DNA of 64,000 nt from Roseibium sp. HPY-6. Lineage in GTDB: Bacteria > Pseudomonadota > Alphaproteobacteria > Rhizobiales > Stappiaceae. The translations under genes and the position numbers were made by a program. The DNA lies in NCBI RefSeq assembly GCF_040530035.1, contig NZ_JBEWCD010000001.1:434001-498000 (forward strand). The letters run 5' to 3'. How positions within the stretch are numbered: position 1 is the stretch's first letter; every line of letters starts with the position of its first letter. A model generated the notes under the pieces. It made no database searches, was not told the DNA's origin, and worked only from the letters and a program-made list of their open reading frames with translations. This document shows, piece after piece, positions 9,133 to 18,313 of the stretch.

Positions 9133-9359
9133 ACCTGTTGCCGGTTTTGTGCCTCTTGGCACCCGTTTCTGTCCGGAATGAGCGCGTACCACGGAGACGT
9201 CTGCGCGGCAACCAGCGTCGTGTGATCGCTCGGTTTCAGCTTTCCCGCGGCATATCAATAAATTGGGAGGAACCAGCAAAGCCGGCAACGGCCTGTTTTC
9301 AGTTGATGCAAATCGGGTTAATTTGAATGAAATAGACCGCATCCGGAGACGCTGTAAGC

Positions 9360-11561
9360 GTGACAAAAGGGCCAAAATCGAACCGAAACGCTGGTGACGA
9401 AGCGCCACGCAAAACCCATCGTATCCGGCGCTTCTTTCTGTCGGCGGACGCCTTTGTCGACACGGCTCTTTGGAAGACCGGATCGGCACTGCGCCGGACG
9501 ATCGAAGGCTACGACGCTTTTTTGCGCCGATTTCGGGCAAAAGGCATTTGGCGCGGACTGAGCGAATTGTCCTCAGATGGACTGACATTCGGTCTTTTGG
9601 GCTTCATTGTCGTGCTCGCCTTTGCACAGCCGGCGTTCGAGGCGACCCGATATGCGGACTGGAAAACCACTGATGACTTCGCCGTCACCTTCCAGGACAG
9701 GTTTGGCAAGGAAATTGGTCGAAGAGGGATCGTGCTCAACGACAGCGTTCCTTTGGAGGAAATTCCCGACTCGCTCATAAAAGCAACGCTGGCAACAGAA
9801 GACCGCCGTTTCTTCTTTCACTTCGGCATCGATGCCGTCGGGACTTTCCGTGCCATGGTTGAAAACGCCCGTGCCGGAGGCGTCGTCCAGGGCGGCTCGT
9901 CCATAACGCAGCAGCTTGCCAAGAACCTGTTCCTCACCAACGAGCGCAGCCTCAGCCGCAAGATCAAGGAGGCGTACCTGGCGCTCTGGCTTGAAGCCAA
10001 TCTCACCAAGCAGGAAATCCTGAAACTCTATCTCGACCGTGCCTATATGGGCGGCGGCGTGTTCGGGGTGACGGCAGCGTCGGAGTTTTATTTCAACAAG
10101 AACGTGCGTGAGTTGACGCTTGCAGAAAGCGCCATGCTCGCCGGCCTCTACAAGGCACCTGGAAAATATGCCCCGCACATCAACCTGCCGGCGGCCCGCG
10201 CAAGAGCGAACGAAGTGCTCACGAACATGGTTCAGGCGGAACTCCTGACCGAGGGCCAGGTAATTGGTGCGCGGCGCAATCCGGCACTTGCCGTGGACAG
10301 GTCCCAGGAGCAGTTACCCGAGTATTTTCTTGATTGGGCTCTTGATGAGGTCAAGAAGCTTGCGAGACGCAATCCTGCCCTTGCACGCGACCGTATCGTG
10401 ACGGTGCGCACGACGCTCGACCCTGCTCTGCAGCGTCAGGCTGATCTCGCTGTTGAAACCATTCTGCGCGACAACGGCAAGCTGCGCGACGCCAGTGAGG
10501 CTGCGCTTGTCTCGATGATCCCGGACGGTGGTGTGGTGGCCATGGTGGGCGGGCGCTCTTACGGCGCAAGCCAATTCAACAGAGCCGTCAACGCACTCCG
10601 CCAACCCGGTTCGTCGTTCAAGCCGTTCGTCTACATGACGGCGTTTCTCAACGGCTACACGCCTGAGAGCATTGTTCCCGATCGTCCGGTCTGGATCGGT
10701 GACTGGTCCCCGAAAAACTATACCCGCAGCTACCGTGGACCGGTGACGCTCAGGACGGCATTGACCAAATCCATCAACACCATCCCGGTCCGCCTTTCGC
10801 TCGATTTCGGGCGCCAGAAAATCATTGATACCGCGTACGCGATGGGCCTGACCCACGAACTTGAAAACTCGATCTCTCTGCCGATCGGATCGTCGGAAGT
10901 CACGGCGATAGACATGGCGTCTTCCTATGCAACCTTCGCAAACGGCGGGTTTTCTGCACCCGCCTATGCGATACTGGAAGTGCGCAACAGCGATGGCAAA
11001 CTGCTCTACAGGCGTGAGCGGGACGAAGCTTCCACACCAAAGCGGGTACTGCCTGAAGAGCAGGTCCACATGATGAACGGGATCCTCGTCAATGTAGTGG
11101 AGGCCGGGACCGCCAGGCGCGCCAGAATTGACGGTGTCGTTGCTGCCGGAAAGACAGGAACGACCAACGCCTATCGCGACGCCTGGTTCGTTGGCTATAC
11201 CGGAAACTTTTCGACGGCCGTCTGGGTTGGCAACGACGATTTCACCTCGACACGCCGCGTCACGGGCGGAAGTCTGCCTGCAATGACATGGCAGCTCTAT
11301 ATGAATTATGCCCATAACGGCATTGAGCTCGCCGGCATGCCAGGGGTCGATCCCGAGACGCTGCCGCGTCTGTCAAAGCCATCGACAACAAAGGTTGCCG
11401 AAAAAACAACCGTTTTCTCCCAGCCACGGGTTTTGAAACGCCGGACCCAAGGGTTGCTGCTGCGGATCGGCAGAGACCTGCGGCAGTTGATCGAGAAGGA
11501 AAACGCAAAGCTGGACACGTCTGACGATCCCGCGCAGACCGACTTTGCGGCCGCCCAATGA
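9360..11561 (+). CDS. Class A (bifunctional) penicillin-binding protein, PBP1a family
   Basis: 733 aa starting at GTG. It has a cytoplasmic N-terminus and one membrane segment (about residues 73-95). The glycosyltransferase domain has Glu147 in [16 protein letters not shown] and [15 protein letters not shown]. The transpeptidase domain has the SxxK motif Ser418-Ser-Phe-Lys421 in QPGSSFKPF, then KSINT (SxN) and Lys598-Thr-Gly in [18 protein letters not shown]. It polymerises and cross-links peptidoglycan. Two small membrane proteins follow with overlapping stop/start codons, so the three are translationally coupled. The C-terminal 60 residues are polar and not conserved. Confidence 0.94.
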   Translation: MTKGPKSNRNAGDEAPRKTHRIRRFFLSADAFVDTALWKTGSALRRTIEGYDAFLRRFRAKGIWRGLSELSSDGLTFGLLGFIVVLAFAQPAFEATRYADWKTTDDFAVTFQDRFGKEIGRRGIVLNDSVPLEEIPDSLIKATLATEDRRFFFHFGIDAVGTFRAMVENARAGGVVQGGSSITQQLAKNLFLTNERSLSRKIKEAYLALWLEANLTKQEILKLYLDRAYMGGGVFGVTAASEFYFNKNVRELTLAESAMLAGLYKAPGKYAPHINLPAARARANEVLTNMVQAELLTEGQVIGARRNPALAVDRSQEQLPEYFLDWALDEVKKLARRNPALARDRIVTVRTTLDPALQRQADLAVETILRDNGKLRDASEAALVSMIPDGGVVAMVGGRSYGASQFNRAVNALRQPGSSFKPFVYMTAFLNGYTPESIVPDRPVWIGDWSPKNYTRSYRGPVTLRTALTKSINTIPVRLSLDFGRQKIIDTAYAMGLTHELENSISLPIGSSEVTAIDMASSYATFANGGFSAPAYAILEVRNSDGKLLYRRERDEASTPKRVLPEEQVHMMNGILVNVVEAGTARRARIDGVVAAGKTGTTNAYRDAWFVGYTGNFSTAVWVGNDDFTSTRRVTGGSLPAMTWQLYMNYAHNGIELAGMPGVDPETLPRLSKPSTTKVAEKTTVFSQPRVLKRRTQGLLLRIGRDLRQLIEKENAKLDTSDDPAQTDFAAAQ

Positions 11562-12247
11562 CCGGATCACCCGGACAGCCGGCCGAGATACGATATGGCG
11601 AGGCAGATTGGCACGTTCAGGACTTGCCCCTGGCCATTCGCCCGCACAAAACCCGACCTTTCAGAACCCTGGTTTTCCTGTCAATCATAGTCGGTCTCGC
11701 ATCGCTTCTCGGCATTAGTTCCGCATATGTAATGATCGAACGCGAACAACCGCTCAATGCGGTCACGATCGGCCCGTGGCAAGCCTACCCGAAAGCAGGA
11801 ACCGCCGAAGCAGATCCCTATTCAGTGGCGATTTACACCCGTGGAGCGGTCGTGCCGCTGGCTTCCGGAGAAGGACTGGCGCTCGTCGCGCGAGAGGACA
11901 GCGCCGGGCACCTTCTGGACCCGACATGTGTCTACAGGATTTCAGGGCAGACCCCTGCTGCACGGCTGTGGACGCTGACCGTGACGGACGGTGATGGCCG
12001 CCTTGTCCAAACAATGCCAGGCCGCGTTCATCTTGACAGCCAGAGCCTGCTTCGAAATCCGGATGGAAGCTTTGCAATCAGCGCTGCCAGCAAACCACAT
12101 TCTGGAAACTGGCTCCCCCTGGCGTCAGCAGCGAATGCAAGCGATGGGCTGCGTTTCGTATTGCGTCTTTACGATGCGCCCGTGACCACAGGCGCCGCGC
12201 TTGACGGTATCCAGCTGCCCGGCATTGAAAGACAGGGATGCCCATGA
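11558..12247 (+). CDS. DUF1214 domain membrane-anchored protein
   Basis: 229 aa. ATGA overlaps the PBP stop codon. A single membrane segment lies at about residues 38-60, followed by GPWQAYPKAG and a periplasmic DUF1214 domain (RLWTLTVTDGDGRLVQ ... NWLPLAS ... FVLRLYDAP). In alphaproteobacteria DUF1214 and DUF1254 proteins are encoded as adjacent partners; here both halves are present in order. Function is unknown, and translational coupling to a class A PBP hints at an envelope role (inference). Confidence 0.82.
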   Translation: MTGSPGQPAEIRYGEADWHVQDLPLAIRPHKTRPFRTLVFLSIIVGLASLLGISSAYVMIEREQPLNAVTIGPWQAYPKAGTAEADPYSVAIYTRGAVVPLASGEGLALVAREDSAGHLLDPTCVYRISGQTPAARLWTLTVTDGDGRLVQTMPGRVHLDSQSLLRNPDGSFAISAASKPHSGNWLPLASAANASDGLRFVLRLYDAPVTTGAALDGIQLPGIERQGCP

Positions 12248-12804
12248 CGCTGTCTCCGCGTTTCTCGATGACACTTGGCGCCTGTGCAACCGTCTTTCTC
12301 GCGGTCATTATCCATGTGCTTGTGGTCTTCGGTGTCCCGCTGAACGTGCAGCACAGCGCCTACGACAACATCTCCGAATATGGGCCAGACAGGCAATTCA
12401 ACCTGTTACCGGATGTAAGGCCGCAGCAGGAGGCCCTGCCGGATCTCGATCCGTCAATGAAACACGCGGCCTGCAGGTTTCAGCTTGTCGACGGCCCCGT
12501 CCTGTTTGACGCGGGCATTCCGACGTCCTTCTGGTCCATCGGCCTGTTCAATTCAGCCGGCGAAACCCTCTACAGCCTGAACAACCGCACGGCGGGTGCC
12601 GATCGCTTGTCCATGCTGGTCCTGACGCCATCGCAACTGTCGATCCTTAGAGAGAATCCGCCGGAAAACCTGGAAGATCTCATTGTCATCGAAACCGAAG
12701 AGATAAGTGGCTTTGCCCTTTTGAGGGCACATGTTCCCCACCCTTCAAAGGCAAATGCCATCGATCTCGCACTCAAGTCGGCGACCTGCGGAACCATCGG
12801 CTGA
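12238..12804 (+). CDS. DUF1254 domain protein
   Basis: 188 aa; its start overlaps the DUF1214 gene by ten bases. An N-terminal membrane segment (about residues 10-32) is followed by NVQHSAYDNISEYGPDRQFN and a DUF1254-like domain with CRFQLVDGPVLFDAGIPTSF. A second in-frame ATG lies two codons on. It is the partner of the preceding DUF1214 protein and the last gene of the PBP operon; the sulfotransferase gene converges on it. Confidence 0.78.
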   Translation: MPMTLSPRFSMTLGACATVFLAVIIHVLVVFGVPLNVQHSAYDNISEYGPDRQFNLLPDVRPQQEALPDLDPSMKHAACRFQLVDGPVLFDAGIPTSFWSIGLFNSAGETLYSLNNRTAGADRLSMLVLTPSQLSILRENPPENLEDLIVIETEEISGFALLRAHVPHPSKANAIDLALKSATCGTIG

Positions 12805-12835
12805 CATTCACGAGTTCTGAGCTCTGGCCCCTTTG

Positions 12836-14407
12836 TCAGGCCTGAGGCGCGAAGGGGCCGAGCGCGTCAAACAGATCCTGATAATGCGCTTCCTTGCCCT
12901 GCCAGCGTCCGAGCGAAGAACGGAATATCGGGCGGCGGACCTGCGTATTGGAGAACGTCGTGACGGGGCTTTCGCTTTTGTAAAACTCAAGACAGGCGTC
13001 TTCCCACGCAAGGCCCGCATGTGACAGCAGCGTTTCGCTTTCAGCACGCTGATTGTCGACTAAAGCTTCATAGGTCAGCGTGTGAATATCGACCGGAGCC
13101 ACCTTTTGCCAATGCTCCATCAACGAAGCATATGTCCGGTAGTACCTGCCGACCGTGTCTTGCGTCAGGGCGTAGTTATGCGCCGGGGAAAGAGGATGCG
13201 ACAGCAAAGATATGCACGTGTCGGCAGCTGATCTGGAACAGTGAATGAATGTCGCCTTCGGAAAAAGAAGGCTCATCAGCCAGACCATCTCGTAATTGTG
13301 CGGCATCTTGTCCGTTACACGGTCGGCGCGTCGGTCAACGTTGTCCAGAACCGACAGGTATTTACGGGCAATCCGTTTGAACTCCTTCGGTTCTATGTTC
13401 TTGAGACGGCTTTCAAGCGCCGCGCTCGGTTGCCCTTTCAGGCCCATTTCTTCCTGCAGATGCCTGAAAAACTGAACCTCGCCGCCGCTTGCCGCCCGTG
13501 AATGGCAGCTCACAATCTGTTCGATCAGGGTTGTGCCGGATCTCGGCAGGCCGAAGATGAAAACCGGCTTTTCGGACGTGTCCGCGACGTCCTTGTGACT
13601 TGCGAAGAAGTCTTCGTTGAAAACTTCCTTCGTAAAGGCAATGCGCTCCTCATAGGCACTCGGATCAAACGGCGGATAGTGCAGCTTTCGCGCTGCCTGG
13701 TAATGGTCGAGCCCGCGCGGCGTATCGCCAATATCGTTATAAATCTTTCCGGCTGCCCAATGCAGATTGGCCTGATCCGGCCCCGGACGCGGCGTGCCGT
13801 CGCTTATGAGAGCTTCGATCTGGTCAAGTTCAGCAGGCTTTTCCTTGAAAGAACGGGCAAGGCTCAGGCATTGAAATGCTGTCGGCATCTCTTTCTTGCA
13901 TTCAATGGCCTTTTCGAACCAGCCAATCGCCTCGTCGATATTACCGACCGTAATCTCGAGCTGGCCCATTCCAACAAGTCCGTACCCGTTTTCCGGATCG
14001 AGTTTCAGCGCCCTTTGGTAGCTTTGACGCGACATAACGGCTTGCCGCTTTATGCGATACAAATCACCGAGCTGCGCATGAAAATCGGCCTCTTTCGGCG
14101 CAAGTGACACCGCTTTTTTCAAAGAGGCCTGCGCACCATCAACATCGCCGGCATTCATGAGCGCTATGCCGAGAAGCTGATGGACCTGCGGATGCTTGCC
14201 TGCCTTGCGAGCGGCTATCTGCAGCCGTTCAATAGCAAGTCCGATGTTGCCTTCCTGATATGCCGCGATGCCGAGCGAAAAGTTGGCCTGTGGGTTGCGC
14301 GGATCAAGCCGCAGCACTTGTTCGAACAAATCCAGTGCGATTGGAATGCGCCCTGCGTGCTGATGACTGAGCGCTTCCTGTACAAGCTGCGTCACACCCG
14401 GGTTCAT
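12836..14407 (-). CDS. TPR-repeat sulfotransferase
   Basis: 523 aa from the ATG at 14407, which has AGGAGCCTAC upstream; the open frame extends to 14527 without support. Residues about 1-230 are tetratricopeptide repeats (for example FEQVLRLDPRNPQANFSLG, SYQRALKLDPENGYGLVGMG). The C-terminal half is a sulfotransferase domain with the PAPS-binding loop IFGLPRSGTTLIEQIV and a later CSRSAADTCISLLSHPL (3'-phosphate loop). This architecture is common in marine alphaproteobacteria. The acceptor, perhaps a polysaccharide or tyrosine, is unknown. It stands alone, convergent with the PBP operon. Confidence 0.88.
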   Translation of the reverse strand: MNPGVTQLVQEALSHQHAGRIPIALDLFEQVLRLDPRNPQANFSLGIAAYQEGNIGLAIERLQIAARKAGKHPQVHQLLGIALMNAGDVDGAQASLKKAVSLAPKEADFHAQLGDLYRIKRQAVMSRQSYQRALKLDPENGYGLVGMGQLEITVGNIDEAIGWFEKAIECKKEMPTAFQCLSLARSFKEKPAELDQIEALISDGTPRPGPDQANLHWAAGKIYNDIGDTPRGLDHYQAARKLHYPPFDPSAYEERIAFTKEVFNEDFFASHKDVADTSEKPVFIFGLPRSGTTLIEQIVSCHSRAASGGEVQFFRHLQEEMGLKGQPSAALESRLKNIEPKEFKRIARKYLSVLDNVDRRADRVTDKMPHNYEMVWLMSLLFPKATFIHCSRSAADTCISLLSHPLSPAHNYALTQDTVGRYYRTYASLMEHWQKVAPVDIHTLTYEALVDNQRAESETLLSHAGLAWEDACLEFYKSESPVTTFSNTQVRRPIFRSSLGRWQGKEAHYQDLFDALGPFAPQA

Positions 14408-14578
14408 GTAGGCTCCTGACAAATTGGCATAGGCTCGGACCAGATTGCTGTTCTCAAACTGTTGATGGTCTTCGAAACCGTCCGTGTCCGTTTTCCCTGC
14501 AATAATGCCGTGCCGGCAAAAGTGCAATGGAATTGCTCGCCAGACGCTAAGCCAGTGAGACCACGTTTTCTACGATGG

Positions 14579-15442
14579 CTATTTCTTCACCGGAGGCCGT
14601 TCAATGCTCCAGCCCGTGTAGATCCTGGACCTTTTGGCGGGCTTTTCCTGACCGTAGCGACTGTTGGCCTCACAGCTGGCCTCCGCTAGCCGCACCTGTC
14701 CCTCAAGTTCGCGGATGGCGTTGTTGACCTTCCACACTCTGTCCTGGCTCGGGGTCTCGATCTCCAGTCCCTTCAGCGCCTTCTTGTAGGCGATGATCCG
14801 GTACCGCAGCGCCTGTCCAACCCATTTGACCATGACTCGGTTTTCCCAAACACGCGCTTTCGCCCCATCGTAGGTTTCCTGCGTCGTCACGGGTTGATTG
14901 CGAAGAACCCTCAGCCGCTCATCATCAGCCTTCTGGACTCGCAGAGCGACCTCACAGAAAGGCATGACCAGTTCCGCATCACCGGTTGCGTCCGCGGCAA
15001 TCTTGTCATAGCGCGCATCGGAAGAGCGAAATCTGTCGGACCGCAGGTAAATGAGATAAAGGTCGGGCGGAACCCGCCCTTCCGTTTCCGGCAGGACGCG
15101 CGTGCGCGAAAGCTCGACGATCGTCCCGCCGATCCAATCCTTGGCCCAGGGCGGACGGATAAGTGTCCAGCCACGATCGCGAAGCAGCTTTTCATCGTTC
15201 GTGTAGTTGAATTTGGAAACCGGATCACCGCGCAGGCGCGCGGCATTCTCTCCAACCGCGGGCATAAGGTCGTCGTGAATGACAGATGGCCTGGCCCGAT
15301 CGAAATCGCCTGTCGGACGAACGCAGGCCGAAAGAGCGAGACAAGCGGCCATCAAAACGGCAAGCGAAAGACTTCGCTTCGTCTGTGCGCCCCACCTCCT
15401 GTGCGAGGATGCCCGCCCCTTTACCGCATTGTCATTGCCCAT
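14579..15442 (-). CDS. Hypothetical lipoprotein
   Basis: 287 aa. The signal peptide ends in a lipobox (LALSAC, Cys at about residue 40), so it is probably lipid-anchored. The rest is charged, with an alpha-helical C-terminal half (VNNAIRELEGQVRLAEASCE). No family was recognised. It is preceded on the same strand, 80 bases away, by a 69-aa small protein and could form an operon with it. The N-terminal 22 residues before the hydrophobic stretch are unusually long for a lipoprotein signal; a start at a later codon is possible. Confidence 0.68.
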   Translation of the reverse strand: MGNDNAVKGRASSHRRWGAQTKRSLSLAVLMAACLALSACVRPTGDFDRARPSVIHDDLMPAVGENAARLRGDPVSKFNYTNDEKLLRDRGWTLIRPPWAKDWIGGTIVELSRTRVLPETEGRVPPDLYLIYLRSDRFRSSDARYDKIAADATGDAELVMPFCEVALRVQKADDERLRVLRNQPVTTQETYDGAKARVWENRVMVKWVGQALRYRIIAYKKALKGLEIETPSQDRVWKVNNAIRELEGQVRLAEASCEANSRYGQEKPAKRSRIYTGWSIERPPVKK

Positions 15443-15522
15443 CGGGCGTGTCTCCAGACCGCATACTCTGGTTCAAAACCGGAGGATCGGACCCGTCCGG
15501 TGCGGCTGGAGGGCTTGGACCG

Positions 15523-15732
15523 TCAGTCCTTGTCGGAACCAGCGGGTCCAGCAGCTCTTCCGATGGTGTTGATTCGCGCGGCAAGATCAAGGTCATGCCG
15601 CTCATAACGGACACCTGGGAAGAGGATAACTTCCCCAAAACTGTCTGTGCTTGACTGTTCGTGCGATTTTGAGCGCTGGCTCACACGTGCACTGGGCCGT
15701 GGTGCGGACGAAAAATCCAACAAAGTGCCCAT
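15523..15732 (-). CDS. Small conserved-looking hypothetical protein
   Basis: 69 aa. The start is backed by an excellent Shine-Dalgarno (AAGGAGGAGACG directly before the ATG). The central segment EVILFPGVRYERHD resembles short proteins common in Hyphomicrobiales, but this rests on memory of the motif and was not searched. The flanks are low-complexity and polar. It lies upstream of the lipoprotein gene on the same strand. Confidence 0.62.
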   Translation of the reverse strand: MGTLLDFSSAPRPSARVSQRSKSHEQSSTDSFGEVILFPGVRYERHDLDLAARINTIGRAAGPAGSDKD

Positions 15733-15924
15733 CGTCTCCTCCTTCGGTTCCAGTTTCCTGAACGGCGTATTACCAAGCGGAAACGGTCAAACGGGCGACG
15801 CATTACTTCCTACAGGTTCATTAAGAAGCCGTCAGGGTTAACAGCATGCTAACGCTTTTGCTGCAATTTGAAGGAAACAACTTTCGACGGTCGATCTGTG
15901 TTTCGTGTCTTGTAGTCGGGTGTC

Positions 15925-17073
15925 ATGCAACAGAGCCAAAAATTTAAACTAAAAAAGCCTCAAACGACGAACGCTTCTCGTACGCGCCCAAGTTCTGCTT
16001 CGGCGCGGCATGTGTTGTTGTCCGCGTCCGAGATTTTCGTCGGGCGTCAGAAGCATGACATTGAAGAAACAGGCATTTTTTTGGAACTCGCGCGCAATCT
16101 GCTCCAAAGCACCCCAGCGGAGGATCGCCGCCAGATATCCAGGTTGCTCGCCGGACATCCCAAAATACCGGATGATCTGCACGAACAGCTGGCGCGCGAT
16201 GAAGACCCTCTGACAGCGGCTCCGGCCCTTCGTAACAGTCCCCGCCTTTCTGTGGATCTCCAGCTTGAGATTGCCGAGCGTGGTCCGGAGATTTCCAGAA
16301 AGGCGGTTGCAAGCCGTCCTTCCCTTCGCGAATCGGTCATCAGTGCCTTGTGCGACCACGGTGAAGCAAGTGCAGTCAAAATACTGCTCGAACGCGAGGA
16401 CATCAGCCTCAACAAGACCCATCAGGCCAAACTCAGCCGGAGAAGCGACATCATCGCCTCTCTCGGCCTGGAACTTGCCGGCCGGGATGCCCTTAATCCC
16501 GACGGCCTGATGGGACAGTTTCTGCATTTGCCGGCGCCTTTGAAAAAGCAGGCAATCGCTGCCGCGGAAATGACCAGCCTCGTCAAACAGGCGCAGACAC
16601 CAGGTGGAAACATGTCTCAAAGACCCGAAGCAAACCGTCTCCGTATCCAGGAAGCCCTGGTCGAAGAGGCAATGAGCCAGAACGAACACCGCTTTGCGAC
16701 ATTGCTCAGCCAGGGGCTCGGCCTTTCAAGATCGACCTGCAACCTTTTGCTACGGAAAGATCAGGGGGAAGGCCTCACAATTGCCCTCAAAGCACTGGGG
16801 ATGCCGGAATTTCAAACCACGACGATCCTGATCCGTCTCCTGGGCGAGGATACGCCTTTGACCGACCTGCGCGGTCTCTTGCGAATGCACCGCACGCTCA
16901 GCAACGGCGCAGCCGAAGCACTGGTCGGGCAATGGCTCCTGCACGATCAGGGCGCACAGAAATCCGCGCCGCGGTATTCCTCGCAGTATCAGGAAGCAGC
17001 CGGCAGAAAGACACAAGCCAAGAAGACCTTCGCAAAACGTGGAGTGGATCAGCGGCAAAAAGCCCGTTCATAA
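15925..17073 (+). CDS. DUF2336 family protein
   Basis: 382 aa, all soluble and helix-rich. Helical repeat-like segments (PAEDRRQISRLLAGHPKIPD, LLEREDISLNKTHQAKLSRR) resemble the DUF2336 family of alphaproteobacteria, which has HEAT-like repeats and no assigned function. The N-terminal 35 and C-terminal 40 residues are basic and low-complexity. It is encoded alone and convergent with the DUF1491 gene. The assignment is by pattern only. Confidence 0.7.
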   Translation: MQQSQKFKLKKPQTTNASRTRPSSASARHVLLSASEIFVGRQKHDIEETGIFLELARNLLQSTPAEDRRQISRLLAGHPKIPDDLHEQLARDEDPLTAAPALRNSPRLSVDLQLEIAERGPEISRKAVASRPSLRESVISALCDHGEASAVKILLEREDISLNKTHQAKLSRRSDIIASLGLELAGRDALNPDGLMGQFLHLPAPLKKQAIAAAEMTSLVKQAQTPGGNMSQRPEANRLRIQEALVEEAMSQNEHRFATLLSQGLGLSRSTCNLLLRKDQGEGLTIALKALGMPEFQTTTILIRLLGEDTPLTDLRGLLRMHRTLSNGAAEALVGQWLLHDQGAQKSAPRYSSQYQEAAGRKTQAKKTFAKRGVDQRQKARS

Positions 17074-17080
17074 AACGGGT
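17056..17080 (-). terminator. Terminator for DUF1491 gene, overlapping the DUF2336 stop
   Basis: On the minus strand CCCGTT-TTATG-AACGGG is followed by CTTTTTG. The 6-bp stem and T-tract end the DUF1491 transcript inside the 3' end of the convergent gene. Confidence 0.5.
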
Positions 17081-17092
17081 GATCGAAACGCA

Positions 17093-17470
17093 TCAAGTTC
17101 GAAACAGATCGCTTCCGGGCACTTCCTTGGGGCCGTCTTGCGCGAGCGGCAAACCCGCATCCCCTTCCCGTGCCTCGATCTCGACCAGCCAATAGTCGGG
17201 ATCCATCCGGGCTTCGTTTTGCAGTCGTTGGCTTATGTCAGTGGTATCCACAGAAGACAGTATTTTCTCGAACAAGCGTCCAAGGGGCTGATCGCTGAAC
17301 ATCGCCTGCGGAGCCGGGCCATAGAGGTCGAACGATCCGTCCAAACGGTCGATCGACACAAAAACAGCGCCAGCTTCTTCAGCTCCGCGTCTTGAAATGG
17401 CAGCGAAGCCTCCTTCAGTGAAAATCCGGCGCACAAGCGCCGAGACAAAAAACTCGGAAGTGACTCTCAT
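17093..17470 (-). CDS. DUF1491 family protein
   Basis: 125 aa. The start MRVTSEFFVSALVRRIFTEG and the following GGFAAISRRGAEEAGAVFV are the hallmark of DUF1491, a small cytoplasmic family found in alphaproteobacteria with no known function. The DPDYWLVEIE segment near the C-terminus also fits. It is the last of three minus-strand genes (sensor kinase-like, peptidoglycan-binding, DUF1491). Confidence 0.85.
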   Translation of the reverse strand: MRVTSEFFVSALVRRIFTEGGFAAISRRGAEEAGAVFVSIDRLDGSFDLYGPAPQAMFSDQPLGRLFEKILSSVDTTDISQRLQNEARMDPDYWLVEIEAREGDAGLPLAQDGPKEVPGSDLFRT

Positions 17471-17555
17471 TTCAGCTTTCCAATAGTGCCGCTTCCGGCC
17501 CTAACGCCGGATTGCCATTGTCCGCCGGAATAAGGCAGACCGAAAGCCTCATCAA

Positions 17556-18305
17556 TCAACCGGACAACCGTCTCCCGCTGATCATTTCAAGACGCTCAAC
17601 AGTTTTTGCTCCTGGCTCACCTGTCAGCGGCAGTCCCCTGTCGAGCTCGAAGCGCCTGATTGCCGCCGTCGTATTGGCTCCCATCACGCCATCGGCTTTC
17701 AAGGGTCCGTAGCCGAGTTCGGACAGAGCTTTTTGAATTTTCATGAGCCGTGGATCGGCATCAACACTATTGACGAGCTGCGGCGGCGGCGCCACAGAAA
17801 GTGAGCTGCGCGCTCCCGGTTTTGCCCGCGGCACAGGGACGAAAGAACTCTGCGGTTCATCGCCATGCAAAAGGATCAATGCCAGAAGGGCTTCATTCGC
17901 CTTTCCGGTCTCCACCTGTCCGGCACGCCGTTCAAAAGCCCGGATGGCACGTTCCGTCGCCGGTCCACTCAGCCCGTCTAGCGGACCTTCATAAAATCCG
18001 ATTTTCCGAAGGGATATCTGAAGATCCAGCACAAGTGTCGAGATCTCCTGAACCTGCAATCCGCTTCGCCGACCGTCCGGTTCGGGTATCTGCAATGCTT
18101 CCGGGCGATCCCGCGTGGCAAACAACGGTGCCGGATGCCGTCCTGGCTGTAAACCGATTGCGTTGGCAATAATCAGACAAGCGGTCAGACCCATGACAAC
18201 CGTACCACCGGCTGCAACCGGATTATCAAGCGCAAGGTGACCGGCCCTCGCCATCAGGGTCTCTTGTGTTTTCGGCGGACTGCTTTTTTCTTTTGCTCGT
18301 GCCAT
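17556..18305 (-). CDS. Membrane-anchored protein with two peptidoglycan-binding (PG_binding_1) domains
   Basis: 249 aa. A short cytoplasmic tail is followed by one membrane segment (about residues 30-52) and two PG_binding_1-type modules: LQISLRKIGFYEGPLDGLSG at about 96-125, and IQKALSELGYGPLKADGVMG at about 190-225, each continuing into an AIR.FE-type helix. It would sit in the inner membrane with its domains in the periplasm contacting the wall. The gene starts eight bases after the sensor-like gene ends, so the two are almost certainly cotranscribed. Confidence 0.82.
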   Translation of the reverse strand: MARAKEKSSPPKTQETLMARAGHLALDNPVAAGGTVVMGLTACLIIANAIGLQPGRHPAPLFATRDRPEALQIPEPDGRRSGLQVQEISTLVLDLQISLRKIGFYEGPLDGLSGPATERAIRAFERRAGQVETGKANEALLALILLHGDEPQSSFVPVPRAKPGARSSLSVAPPPQLVNSVDADPRLMKIQKALSELGYGPLKADGVMGANTTAAIRRFELDRGLPLTGEPGAKTVERLEMISGRRLSG

Positions 18306-18313
18306 GCCTTTGC

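Noticed and set aside
12826..12859. GGCCCCTT/AAGGGGCC inverted repeat between DUF1254 and sulfotransferase genes
   Set aside because: Good arms, but no T-tract on either strand and it overlaps the coding end; not called a terminator.
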